A DNA stretch of 64,000 nt from positions 14,904,091 through 14,968,090 of the forward strand of contig LS997564.1 of NCBI GenBank assembly GCA_000469685.2. The letters run 5' to 3'. Both the position numbers and the translations under genes were made by a program. This DNA comes from Haemonchus contortus. Taxonomy: Eukaryota; Nematoda; Chromadorea; Rhabditida; Trichostrongylidae. Of this stretch, positions 26,027-38,700 are shown one piece after another; the first letter of the stretch is position 1; every line of letters starts with the position of its first letter. The notes below the pieces were generated by a model. The model made no database searches. It was not told the origin of the DNA and saw nothing but the letters and a program-made list of their open reading frames with translations.

Positions 26027-28854
26027 ATTTGCCCGAATCAGACCTAGGAAAGAAGAATAGGGGATTTTACAACTCGTTGGTCTTGGTTATTCGCTATGGT
26101 TTCTACTCTCTGGTGCACCTTCTACTTTTATGAAATGCGAGCAGGCAGTTGGTGGCAAACTGAGCTCTTGCGTGGCATAAAAAATAAAGCCACATTGGTT
26201 GAGGTGATTTCTCACTTCAAATTTTAAGGGGAAGCTCCGAGAAGCTAGAATATCCTCCAGATATATTAATAGCTTGGATTGTGGCCAAAGACAGATCTCA
26301 CTTCAGGGATACAGTGACGCTCAACAAATTGTGGCATACAATTTTCTGCAAGATGTACGGTGGAAAAGATATATTCTAGTGTGCTGGTGCTGTGATGCTC
26401 TCAAGAAAGAAAAAGTGATGGGTGCGGGAACATAATGAATGGTAAAGATAGTCTGTCAGTGTGTTGTTGGCATCAAAGAATTGCCCTTCGAACAAAGTGA
26501 TGGCTTTGGAAACGTAATGAATGTTAGAGGTATCCTGCCAGCCAGTCGCTGGCACTGCAGAGGTTCTAAAAAAGAAAGGGAATAGCGTTTCGAATGGGCA
26601 GATTTCATAACCTATCGAGACCATGTTGGCAGTTTAGAGATCGAGATTCTCAGTTTTACTCGTTGGCTGTTTGGTTTTGAGATATCCTAATGCTCCGCCG
26701 ATGTTAGTCTTTTCGTTCTACCATATCTGTGTGGAAGGATTGAAGCATGGACATCGGCTCGACACTGCAAGTCACTGAACAGGTTCACTGGGACTCCTGA
26801 TGATATTGTGGGGTTAATCTGTACCGAAATAAACATTTCGCTTTTGCCTCTCTTCAAAAATAAATAATTTGAATCGAGAAGAATTTCGACCAGGTTCTGA
26901 CACTGCTGCTATGTGACCTCCGTAGTCCCATCTACTGGCTCTAGTTGAATATGCAACTGACCTGCTCCCTCCCTAACAATCATGAGGCAATAGAAAGGCT
27001 AAGATCGTTCCCACTTTTCCCATCCTCATGTGAACGAACGGAGTCTGAAGAAAGGTGAAAGATTGGTCAGACTTGTGTCGTACTCGTAGATGGGATTTGT
27101 CTGTCATGGACATTTCTTCGTCGTAGTCGCGCTAAGTTTCTCTAATTGTAATTGCTTCGTCACTTCGGCAAAATGTTCCAAGGCGGCGTTTGGATGGCGT
27201 CGTCGATCCGTCTAATTGTTCTGGAACTATATGGTTTCATGCTGAGACACCTTTGTGCACCAGTGTTTAATAGTTAGGCTTTGATTTATTATTTTTTACT
27301 GTAATGTGAATTCTGAGGTCTCTAAGCTATTAGTAATAAAATATGACAAGAATTAGTTTTCTTGAATTTAAATGTTACCAATTCTTTTCCTTTATTGTGA
27401 CTCGCTCTAGATGGTCTTTGAGCGAGAAGCTATTTTGGTGTAGAACTAACAGGTGGTTCATGTCGTAAGGCCTTATCTAGGTTATTGTTGGGGTGGTCAG
27501 AATAGACGTGCCATTTCATTTGAAGCTGGGCTGTCACTGAAGAGTAATAATAGAATTACTAGAAAATTTTGTGTTTTTTTTTTAGTTCAAGCCAAGATAA
27601 TCCCTTGAGATCAACGAGGAGATTTAATCCAGTTTTCACATAGGAAGCGGGTCATCTTGATTGTATGTCAATGGGTCCAGTTTTTTTCCAAATATCTGAG
27701 GCATTTTGTTCGTTTTTTGGTGCTTACTTGTGAGCAAATAATCCATATGAATCCAAAACGGTTTGATCGACGTATAAAAATCGTGACCTTCATATTTTTG
27801 AGGTTTTTAGCTATTTTTCTCAGCACCGTTGTCTAATTTCCCTGCAATTCGTCTTTTAGAAAGCTTCCTAAAAGAAACATGTAGGCGCTGACGTTGTTGT
27901 AAGTCTCATGTGTTGTCTCATTGTGAACTAATCGAATTGGTTTTGTTTCTCCGCGCACGCGTGTATGTATGTTTACTTGAGTGGGGAGCATTGAAAAGAA
28001 GAGCTTGGAAAATGAAGTAAAGGAATTCAATCAAACAGTGAGTGAGTGAGTAGTTGCCAAATCGAAATTGAGGCCTTGGGAACATCATTTCCTCGTCTGA
28101 GGTCCCTAAAAGGCCGAAGAATTGGTCATTGCCCGGCTCGGTCATTACCAACTCTTATGAGATGTTAGAACATTGTTTATTCAGATACTAGTTTGAGTTT
28201 AACAGTGATTTCCACTTCTTCCTTAGAAACGACTATAAGCTAGAATTCGGTAGAAATTCAAAAAATTCTATGAAATTTTTGATTTTCATAGAAAAGAAAC
28301 AATATAATAAATGGATTAAGTAGGCAGCTGTCTAAATGTTTATTCTAGGCGCTTTGATGCTTTTATTTTAATAATCAGCCCTCGTTTTTTCAATAGTAGC
28401 AGCTGCCGTTCACAGTGAGCGATTGCAGCAGGGTTTCAGCCAAAGTGTAGCGATTTGAAGGCAGTCAATCTTCCTGAGATACCGTAGCATTATGCAAAGG
28501 AGGTTCAATCCGTCACGAGAACTGCAAGATCACTCACTATTGTTTGAGTTCCAGCGCTCTCTAGTATTCGGATTTTCGTTGTCGACCTAAAAGCTTCCTG
28601 TAATCGAGCTTCTTGACGACTTCCTGAAATCAAGCTTCCGTCTTATTTGAGTTGCTTGAAAGGTTTAACCTTTAGTTGAGTGAATCCTATGTATCGTATT
28701 TCTCAGGGAATCTTTTACCCTGTTTGATGGCTTACTTCCCGAACCGGGATTCTGAATCTGTGTAGATGCACTGGATGATCAGAAGGTCTTACTTATCTAG
28801 GATGAGATCGCTAAAATTACATAAAACCCCTTTCATTTGTCTAATATTGAATAG
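26027..28854. other. Gene desert segment
   Basis: No conserved exon or recognisable element seen on either strand. A run near 26400-26560 has two similar half-repeats (gatgg-tgcgggaacataatgaatg and gatggctttggaaacgtaatgaatg), which may be an old local duplication. Confidence 0.35.
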
Positions 28855-29015
28855 AACGTGGGCTCTTTTATAGTATTGCACAGATAAATGTTTTGTGTGA
28901 TTCTTTAAAATGGCGCATGATTTTCTCAAATACATATGTGTTTATTAGAATCATGAGCCAATTTTATTGAATCACGCAAAAGATTTGTCCTGTGTAATAC
29001 TATAAAATGGCTCGC
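28855..29015. repeat. Hairpin MITE
   Basis: Imperfect palindrome of about 160 bp. The left arm has ttttatagtattgcacag at 28866 and ttttgtgtgattc at 28891. The right arm has the complements (gaatcacgcaaaa, then ctgtgtaatactataaaat) ending near 29008. The arms meet around aaatacatatgtgttt (28928-28943). Arm identity is about 85% by eye. No coding capacity. Confidence 0.75.
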
Positions 29016-31628
29016 GATCCGCATGAAACCCTGATGTTTTTTGCTTCATTTTTTATTTTTTTTATTTACTAATGCAGTAGAACGCTCGCTGACTTTATCT
29101 TAAATATGCCGGGAAGGATGGAAGTTCTTGGATGACTTATAGATGTCTGTTCTGACATCATCTTTGTTTTCGTGGGACGTGTTCTTGAGAAAGGTTGGCG
29201 TCAGCCCGGATGAGTAGGTCCAGACAAATTTTCCATGAGTTCCTTTGTCAGTGTAGGGTCGCAGTGTACTTCAGCAATGACTATTTCCTTTAAAGTCGGA
29301 AGCTCCCTATTCACAACTTTTCAAGCGTCCCACCAGCAACCCAGAAGGACCTTTTTTGAATCAGACTGGTCACTGGCAGACATAACTCTGGCAGAAAAAA
29401 GAAATTGTGTCAATCATATATTCATTCAAAAACTTGGAATATGTCGTTGTTCCACTTCGCTCGTAGTATGCGTTCCACAACCGTTACCGTTTGATCCTTT
29501 AATATAACTAGGCCTCGAGAACTTTTCCAAGTTATTCTCGATGAGGTGGTATTTTTTTTTACACGTGTCCAGGCAGTGCTTTTCCTATGCGGTCAGAATC
29601 GCATTAGAGACGGAAGATGTGCTGAACTGTTTTTACCAAGTAGGTATGAGTCCCATCGCCCTGTCTGCAGAGAGCTCGAGGTGCACTTGTTCATTTCTCG
29701 TGTTCTGGCTGTGCCGAAGTGCGTCCCGCTACAAAGAGGGTCCTGAACAGAAGCATCATCGTCTAGCATCTTCAGAACGTTAATGTTGTTGTTCAGGACC
29801 CATTTGGGGGACCACATCAACTTCCCCACGATTGACTACTAGTTCTGCTCTCTTTTTAAAGTAGGCGGAAGGTTCGATAAAGTCGGCATCGAATGGTTCA
29901 TTATATAGGTGTTTCAAAATGAATAAAAACAAATAAATAAATGAAGCAGTCATGAAAGTAGCCAGTAGCAGCCCCATCACTCGGTTATCGAGTTTTTCTT
30001 TGGTGTCTTTCAAAGACTGGATGGATGCTGTTTAATGCACTTCCCACTGATGGTTGGACTGACTGCACGCTTCAGAAACCGTCCAGCGGTTGCAATGTGT
30101 GTCGCCAGGCTTTAGATCGTTCCTTGCTTTTCTTCGGCGTGATGAGAAACGTAATGTTGCTTGCGTGGCGCAGAATCGCAGTTTCATCAGGGAAACTCTC
30201 GTCTTGGTTGTCGTGTTTGTGATAAACAAACTTTGCTACCGTGATGACCTATTTCGGATTCTGTTTTGAAAAACCGGGTAGTTTCAATGACGTCATGAGC
30301 TCCAATGTATGCGATTTCGCATGCAAATGAGACCCATTTATATCAAGGGTCCCTGGAAAACTCCAGTTGAAGCTTGTTCCAAATAACATACTGAAATTCG
30401 TCCCTGTTCCAATAGTGCTCGTTTTCCATGTTGTCGTAGCTACATCTCATTGGAAGTAAAGTGAATCGGCGAAGTTATCCATGGTCCAACGTCCCTAGAG
30501 ACTCTAAAGCGAGGTGCTGCAACGAGAGTAATCAGGTGCGAAGATGTCTTCGCGGTCCCACTCTGAAAGTTTTTGAGTGATCCTCGGTTGCAACGTCTCC
30601 CTGGAATACATATATGGGAAAACGAGAATAGCGAAGACATGTACTGAAACACTCGTCTCATCTGACTGAATGCTGCCACTCTTTCTAAGTTCTATCGACT
30701 TTGGCCCATGCTGCGGTAGTTTCCTTCAAAGTGTCGAATGGGGTAAAGAAAATTATCGAAATTCCGCAGGGGTAAGATACAACTTCCGATAACTCACGGT
30801 AATCATTACTTACTTCATAATGGTGCCATGAAAATAAGGAAGATGAAAGGGAAGGAAAAATTGCATAAAGCAGACTTACTGACCTTACTTCCTCCTCCAT
30901 AAGCTAGTTTTTGGTCCCATCAGATGACTTATAACTACCGAAGACTATGGAATATAACTGGTTTTCAACCTCAGTCTTCTAGAACTTCCATCTAGACAGT
31001 CGTCGATAATACCAAAGTATTCGAGAAAACTTTAGAAACACAGACTTCTATGATTCCATCTTGTGGATTTCTCTGAGCTTATTCCGACAGTAATGCTTTT
31101 TCCGACCCGTGGGTGGCGATGGAATAATTGCTCTTCAGTCTGAAAAGCTTATTCGGTTAATTTTCAAGACTTGGCATTTCTGTCAGTGGGATAAAGACTG
31201 GAGTTACATTGGGAAAGTAACTTTCCGAATTTTTCTTCATGATAAGTCTCTTTTTCCCATGGCCCCATCCCATAGAGCTTATGGAAATGCTCCTGAGGAC
31301 ATTAATGGTTCAAAGGTTACAAAATTTCGCACTGGATGATGCGGCAATGGCGAAAAATCCTTTAGTCGTTGAGCGGATATGGAGCTGGAGTAGATTTCGA
31401 CGGAACGCAAAAAAAAAGAAAAATATGAAAGCTGTACTGGTAATCATAGTTAATGGATCATCTTTGCGCTCATTCGCCCTCGAGGTCAATGAGCCGAGTA
31501 TATTTGGAAAGTTCCAGCGCACTTATCAGTGGCGGTCATCCATTTGGCTTCAAAAGAAAGCCATGAATGCGAAGTGCACTGAGTGAAAAGATAATGGGTA
31601 AAGTCCTTTGACGTTGATCAATCCCATT
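29016..31628. other. Gene-poor stretch with one membrane-anchor-like frame
   Basis: Mostly nothing recognisable. The minus-strand frame at 29977-29780 starts with ATG and encodes a very hydrophobic segment (GLLLATFMTASFIYLFLFIL) followed by polar residues, like the N-terminal anchor of a type II membrane protein such as a glycosyltransferase. No second exon of such a protein could be found, so no gene is called. Confidence 0.25.
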
Positions 31629-31812
31629 TGGGATGCACACCGCACTCGCCTTCCGTTCAGAGTCGTAGTTGCGTTTTGAATGCGTGTAGAGCTTATACAG
31701 ACTTGGGGTGGCCGGACCATGATGAAGTCCACACATTCATCCCCGAGACGAATCTAGTACCAGAAGCCAACCTTGGAGGAATGAAGGTTCTAATGGGCTG
31801 GGCGAGTTTTGC
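31629..31812 (-). mobile_element. SINE-like copy 4 (diverged, partial)
   Basis: The tail (gcactcgccttccgttcagagtcgtagttgcg) and the middle (cttggggtggccgga, then aagccaaccttggaggaatg) of the family are on the minus strand. The head end fades into unrelated sequence. Confidence 0.6.
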
Positions 31813-32537
31813 TGTGAAAGTCATTCCCTGGATTGTTAAAGCGATAGCGCCACTTGACCCTAAACCGCCTTCTGTCCAAGTACCAAGTGGGGTTTGCCAA
31901 CTCCACTATCTGGTTGAAAGGATTTGTCTCATATCTTTCTATCATGTAATCAGTGACTTGAGGTGTCAGTATATCGTTCGTTCTGTCTGTCTGTTTTTCG
32001 ACTTTGTAAGTGAAGGATCTCAGGAACTTAGTGCCAATAGGACTCAAAAGTAATTTCACCCTTTGTGTGTTACCTATTCAGTAGAATTACTCGAGTAGTA
32101 CAGCGAGTATGTGCAACTTATTATCAACTCCTAGAGTATTTCCGGAATTGACTAGGACTTATGACTATATGAATGAGCTGACGGTATTGTTGACTGAACA
32201 GGGCATGAAAAGGATGCCATTATTGAAATTGCTTAGTCCATCTTGAATGCGAGCAGTAATGACTAATTCATGCGATCAAGGGAGTTTGAGAAATCTTGTC
32301 GTGATCACTCAGATAATTAGGAATTGTTGTATTCAGAAGCTTCTATGGATTACGGTAAGATGCAGTACGTGCAAACATTAATGCCTTCATTAATAGCTGG
32401 TGGCCGTCCAGGCAAGTCAGGTTAATTGTCTTCGAAAAATAAGAGCAAAGCGAGGATTCTTGGTGGATGGGCGGGGTAGTATAGTAGTTGGTTTGATTTT
32501 TTTTTTTTGTGATTAAGCAAGGAATATTGATACAGAT

Positions 32538-32790
32538 GGGACGATGTGGTGTAGTGGAAGTGGCGCCACCATCACGCACGCACGCTCCGGGGATCGCGTT
32601 TCAGGCCGAACTTATCTTGACTAATCAAGCCTTCCATTTCTCCTGGGTCAGGTAATCGGTACCTAACTTGTCTGGGAGGATAGGAGCATTGATTTGTTAC
32701 TTGGCTAGCCACCGCAAGTCGTTGTGTCGGCTAGATACGCATCTGAAACGCCTCTATCATTCTTGACTTTGAATCCAATTGGGTAGCTAC
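32538..32790 (+). mobile_element. SINE-like copy 5
   Basis: The head is gatgtggtgtagtggaagtggcgcc. A degenerate B-box region (ggggatcgcgtttc) follows about 50 bases on, then the family middle (actaatcaagccttccatttctcc) and tail (ctagccaccgcaagtcgttg). The extreme 3' end is diverged. Confidence 0.75.
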
Positions 32791-35700
32791 TCAAAATTGG
32801 TGATGATCAACGCCAAGATGAGGACTTTTATTAGTACTGCTTACTGCTCGACACATCATGACTATAACTGATTTCAAACGGGCTTGATTTCCTCACAATT
32901 GTCAAAAATCTTTTGGAAGTGAACTTCGCCTTCGTTTGCTTTGGATTTTTACTTTCTATTTCATCGATGTTCAGTAATGGATCAATCCCTTGAAAGAGGG
33001 AAGAAGACGTCAAAGCCTTTTTTGTTCTAATCGTTTAGGGCTAATCTAGTGCAGTCGAAAGGGGCTGTTTTTGTCAGGCTTGACTTTTTGAATCTGACTA
33101 CGCGGTAATGATGAGGCCCCTCTTGATGTCATTTTACCCCTTCATGCAGCTCAAAGCGTTTTTCTTGCAGGCAATAGAATAGGAGTGTGCAAATTCACAT
33201 TACTTAGTAATAGGTTATGAAATGAGCATAACTCTGAAAAAAGGACACTCGTAGATATGAGGCGATCACTTCTATGAAGCATCAGGACTTAATAGGGAAA
33301 GGAACATAGTCACGCATTAAGGGGCAAATTGTTGAGGAGGTATTCGGCAGTAAGCAAACCATCGCGTGTGGCCTCAGAACTTCTCGCCATTATGGTAACG
33401 AATACCACTTCAGGTAGTCCGATCTGTAGCTAACAATTGCCTGATTGATGGGCTTCCGTAGATCCTTTCCGGTGGGGCTATTGCGACGTTATGAAGCGAA
33501 AAGTGGTGGGAAGGTTTCTCTCTCTTTGTCTTCACCGGGACTTATTTTGATCGAAACGTTGCCAGGCCGTACTCATTGGTATACACTGGTGGAAATGTGC
33601 TCGAATTGTGGCTGCAGCTTCATTTACAGTACTTTACAGCATAAACTAAAGCCTGTTGAAAGAGCCATCATTTCTACATAACAGCCATTTGGTGAAATCT
33701 TCTAGTTGACAGTTGCCCCTGTTTGTGAGTCCCCTGGCGCCTTATTTGTATTTGGGACGATTATCGATCGACCGTTAGAGGCGGTTTCAATCTTTTAGTG
33801 GAAAAAGGAGAACCATGGGGGAACAGAATTCCCTTTCAGGAATTCACTAGCGTTGAAATAGCGCCAGTGTATTTGCGAATGGTAGCACTGAAGCACTTGG
33901 AACTTTGTTCCGCCAGAGCCTTCAGTTGAACCAACATCACGTTCAGATGGTTGACTAGAATTCCAGGCGGACATATTCCAGCTGCATGTAGGAAAATGTC
34001 TGCTCGGTGTTATATTTTAATCCACTGGTTTTTTAATTAAGTCCTGTATTTGTTTTGCATTAGACAAGGTGTATGCCTGTGATGAAAATTTGTTGATGTT
34101 TGTCATTTTGAGCATGGGGATTTCATTTCAGTGCGTGAGAGAGGTTTATTTCTATTCAATGAATTCCAGCTTCTCACGCAGTTGGTGTCCGGAGCATCGA
34201 ACCCTCGGTGTTTTTTCACTCTGCTATCCTATATTTGAGTACTGCAAGTTCAGCCTTGATAAAGTTAGGCGGTCTTGAGGTACTGCGAGAAAATCTTATG
34301 TTCATGTGAGATTGCAAGAATTTGTTGTATTTGATGATAATATTATCGAACAGCTGTCGATGTGGATTTGTCTACCTACTTCCTTCTCTATTCTGATGAG
34401 TTCCTGAGCTCAGAGGTAGATATGGGCTAGTACTGGACAGCGCCGCCACAATGTCCACGATACAATCACTTCTTGATCGCCTTGATTATCTTCCGGAAGC
34501 CAATTCAACTCAATAATTCAGTAGGGCCAAATCTACCAGGGCTTTTATCCATTTTATCCATCAGCTGAATCTCTTATCGAGTCAACTGTAAAAGTCTCAT
34601 AAACGGGTTGATCAGAAGAGAAAACTTGTAAGGAACAACTTGCCATATATCTATATTTGTTTATTTTCGGACAGCTGGAGAAAGCTTTTTCAATCTGACT
34701 TTCCAGTGGAATTGTCTTCTTCGTTTTGGGAAAGCTTTGGCTGGGGATTGTTTACGTTTCCGTGATTATCTTGGATTTTCCCTGATCCAACGTTTCTCTT
34801 CTGATTCCATTTTGACTCAAAATACGCGCCATGTTTTGGCCGTTTCACGGTTGTTGATGTTGAACGGGAGCAGTTAGTTGGGCAGTAAATTTCGTCCTAC
34901 AAGCCTTGTTTTGGTCAGTTACTCCCGGCAGGCCGATTGCTCGTCGAGTGTAGTGTCTTATCATAAACATACTGACAGTTTCGTCCAAAGCCGACGCTGA
35001 GGGATTTGCGGAAGCGTTTATTCACTTTTAAGCACATTCGTCGGAGAACAAGATAGATTGAGTTCCTCTCAAGGGTTTACCTTGGTATCAAGGTGGTTTG
35101 TTTAAATTTTTTTCTTCAAAACAAGAAAAGCGGGAGCAGAAACTGCGTATTTGTAATAAATTCTTAACTTTTACCTAGTTTTGCTTTCTTTTTTTTTGAA
35201 CTCGGGTTAGATCAGTTTGGTTTTGGTTCTACTTCTCCCTCTCTTTTTTTGGGATTTTTCCAATTTTATTTGTTAATAAATTAATTGCTTTATGTATAAT
35301 TCCTGCTCTGTGAAGAGAAGATAGAGCTGCTGGCTCAAGTTCCCTTCCCCTCGCAGGAGTGCTCGAGGACGGCCGACCGGGCGGCTGCCTGCTGTTGTGC
35401 TTCCTAGTGCAAAATCGTTACTCAGCTAATCGCCTCATTGCTACTCCCAAGTATACGAGTAGATCCAGAAGCTAGTTAATCTCTTCTTTAACACTTCTTC
35501 TTTTTCCTTATCCTTGTCTTTTATCTTCCCACTTACAATCAGTCTTTTTTCTCCCATGTGAGTGTGAAGTGTGGGATATGAGCTACGAGAGGTCTTGTGA
35601 AAAAAATTGTCGAAAAATTCTTTCAGCTCACCCGTCTTGGTCGTTCCTTGCAGTAGATGTTACCGGTTGAACCAGGAGGTGCTGGCTGGGTTTGGATCGG

Positions 35701-38700
35701 TTGGTCCGTTTGACGGCCATCCCCATCCGCCCCATTCGATCATCGCTCGTTCAGCCCCGCCCCCTCTTCGTCTTCATCATCGAACAAAAGAGCTCCACAG
35801 CTCTTTCCCATTCTATTTCTTTGACCATTTTTTGGCAATTTCGTCGACGATAGAAGGGCAATCCATCCATTCATGTGATCAATTTGCATATATATTCTGT
35901 GATGTGAAAAGCTCGTTTGAGATTTGTTGAAATGTTTATTTATTGTTTGTTCTGTATCTGTCGCGATTTTGAAAGATATTTTTGTTAGAACTTATTCATG
36001 TTGCTGTGCCAGGGAACTCTGAGACTACTGGCAGAATCCCGTGGGTGAGTCTATTAAATGCTTATTCGGTAGAAACCCAAGGAGGAAAACTTGCCAACCC
36101 AAGTCATTTCCACGATAGTCGAGGGAGAGGGAGAAGAGGGATGAGGTAAGGGCATGGCAGTTATGAGTGGTAATTTAATGATGCCACTTCAAAATAGTTT
36201 TTATTGGCCATTGGTTGAAGAGACCCTTTACTGCGATAGACTAATTGCCTTCTCCGTAACTGAGTTATTTTTAATTTATTTCATATGAAATTTCACTTTT
36301 TTCTCATTTGGATGAAAAAACTGCAGACGATGTAAGTGCTTTGAAGCTTTTGTTTCCTAATAAAAAGTATAGCTACCCTAAGACCGTTGAAGATTGGACG
36401 ATGAACTGCTTTCGAGTTGGCTTCCTATCTCACTCGCTTTATTGTGTACTTGTAATGAGAAAAAGCTGATTTTTTTAAGTTGCTAACTTCATTTTCGCCC
36501 ATTTTTCATGCACGGCTACGGATTTACAGTGACTAGGTCCCATACTTGTTTCTTGTTCAGGATCGTAAAATTGATTGCATTGGCATTAACGTCATGGGTA
36601 AGTATTTGCTCTTATCAGTTTCTGCATATGGAAATAGTAGAGAGTAACTCAAATGCGAGTCAATTGTCTGGACCAGGAATCTAGGCGATTCATTGGCGGC
36701 TCTTTCCTGTAATGCACCATTGTTTCGTTCTAGTGTTTCCTTTTTTCTGGTCACTGAGGTGTTATTACCCAGAGTAAGGGTTTACTTGTATGTCATGGGT
36801 AACTGATGATCATCCAAGAGATCCGGGTGAATCCACCGCTGTTAGTAGGTGCTGATCGGTGGGCGAGTATAAGGGGGCTCGTGCCCTTGCAAAGCAAACG
36901 AGTGGTCATGGAATGTGGAGGGTTTGCGTGGCATTTGGAAAAGATCCGATCTAGTGGTTGATGAGGCTAGCGTTTTTGCGAATCTCCTGGCACTGGCTCA
37001 CCCGTAAACGTATGTCAACTTTTTTGATTCATTTTAAAGAAAGCGATTCCAATCGGGACCGTAATGAACCCAGACTCTTTTAGAAGGTTCGCGTCAAGTT
37101 GTAGCACTGCTTGAATTTCTTAGCTATTTTGGTTAAGTTCCATTATTGCCTATAATGTTAGTGGTAGCTAATTTTGAGGGTCCGTAGTGCCTTTTCTTGG
37201 TTCATTTTTCCCAATAGCTCATTGTACGGTAGTGACGCGGGTACGGTAAGCGAAGAAGAAATACTTGAGTTTGAGAACTATGCAGAATGCTAGCAGCTGT
37301 ACAACTTTTTTTGAAAGGTTCCGCCCCATAGAGAGCTCCAAAAAATGCGATGACATGAAGTTTGACAGCTCTAGCGCTGTCATTGCAGCTCCTTTTTTTT
37401 CCAGCTCTTATGTCAAGACTAGCTCTGCAGAGAGCCTTTTTAGTTGAGTAGAAAGGCTCGATAGAATGGGGGTGGGCGCTGGAAGTCGAGTCGAGTGATG
37501 AATCCAGTGATGTACTCAGAAAATACAAACGTCCTTCACCAAAACCAATGGCACAATTCGGACGGTTGAGCTGGACAAGCTGTCCCTCTTGGGTCCTGAC
37601 CAAAGTACTCTGCGATCTCCAACCAGTGCTTTTCTGCGGTCATCAGAAAATTGCTCAAACTGGGGGTTTCTTCCACCATGATTCCCTGGTTTTATGGATT
37701 CAGAGGACTTGGCCTTCAGGCTCGTCCACCCAATTTCGCAACCTCATCAATCTTAGCTCAATTTGGTAGGTACCGGTGCAACAGCATATAATCATGTCTT
37801 CTAGTATATTCTCGCCGTAACGCTGTCTGCCCGAATTCAATGAGCTTTCCTCAGCTACTGAAGCAAACTGCCAATTGTAACCAGCCATTATTGAAGCGCT
37901 CGCCGATGCGAGCAGAATTCTTTGAAGTAGCCACTCCTGACGAGTGGGATCGACAATGACGGGGACCCGCCGTCGGTTCCACTCCTGAAGCCCAGCTTCT
38001 TCAAAGATGGACAGGATGTCCTTTCTTGTCTCCTGCAGCATCTGCATGCTTGTTGTCACATGAGGAGGGCTCATCGAATTTCCAGTTGAGGGCTCAGTGT
38101 CTCTCGCTCAGGCATCATAGGCTCCTTCTCCGTCTTCACGTCACCCGGAGTACAGCTCTCCTCTCGACTTCCTGGGAACACTTCCAGGAGCTCGTTGAAG
38201 GGCTATTAAATGAACGTTTGATGTGTTGAGTGGTGCAGTGGAGTTCTCCCATGCGGACGATTCAAAATATGAGTTCATAGATGACATCATATGAAGGGCC
38301 GTCATGAAAGGAATGACGAATGATTGTTCTATTAAACTTAGTGAAGCTCCCTCCTCCCCGTTCGTTGCTACCTCCTCATCCAGGCTAGCCTTCGGGGGCT
38401 CAGTAAGAGAAAATGGAATCGCATTGAGGGAATAGGAATGACGTCTTCAACTGCTAATGCCCATTAATCAAGGTCTCCCAAAGATTTTCCAGTATTCTGT
38501 TTCCAATTGAATTGGTGGAGGAACATTTTGAAGCCATGGCAGAAAAAGTGCGTGAGATTTTCTCCCACCGTATTCATGCTCACGGACCATCTGCACTTTT
38601 TTTGGGTTCCCACATTCATTCCAATCCCAAATCGAGGAAGTGAGATAGGACTGGATCGGATCGATTGAGGCGGAGACACTATAGTAAAGCAATTGATATT

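Noticed and set aside
37202..38074. Two minus-strand frames of 133 and 124 codons in the desert
   Set aside because: No recognised motif, no splice logic linking them, and composition is compatible with chance; may be an old repeat.
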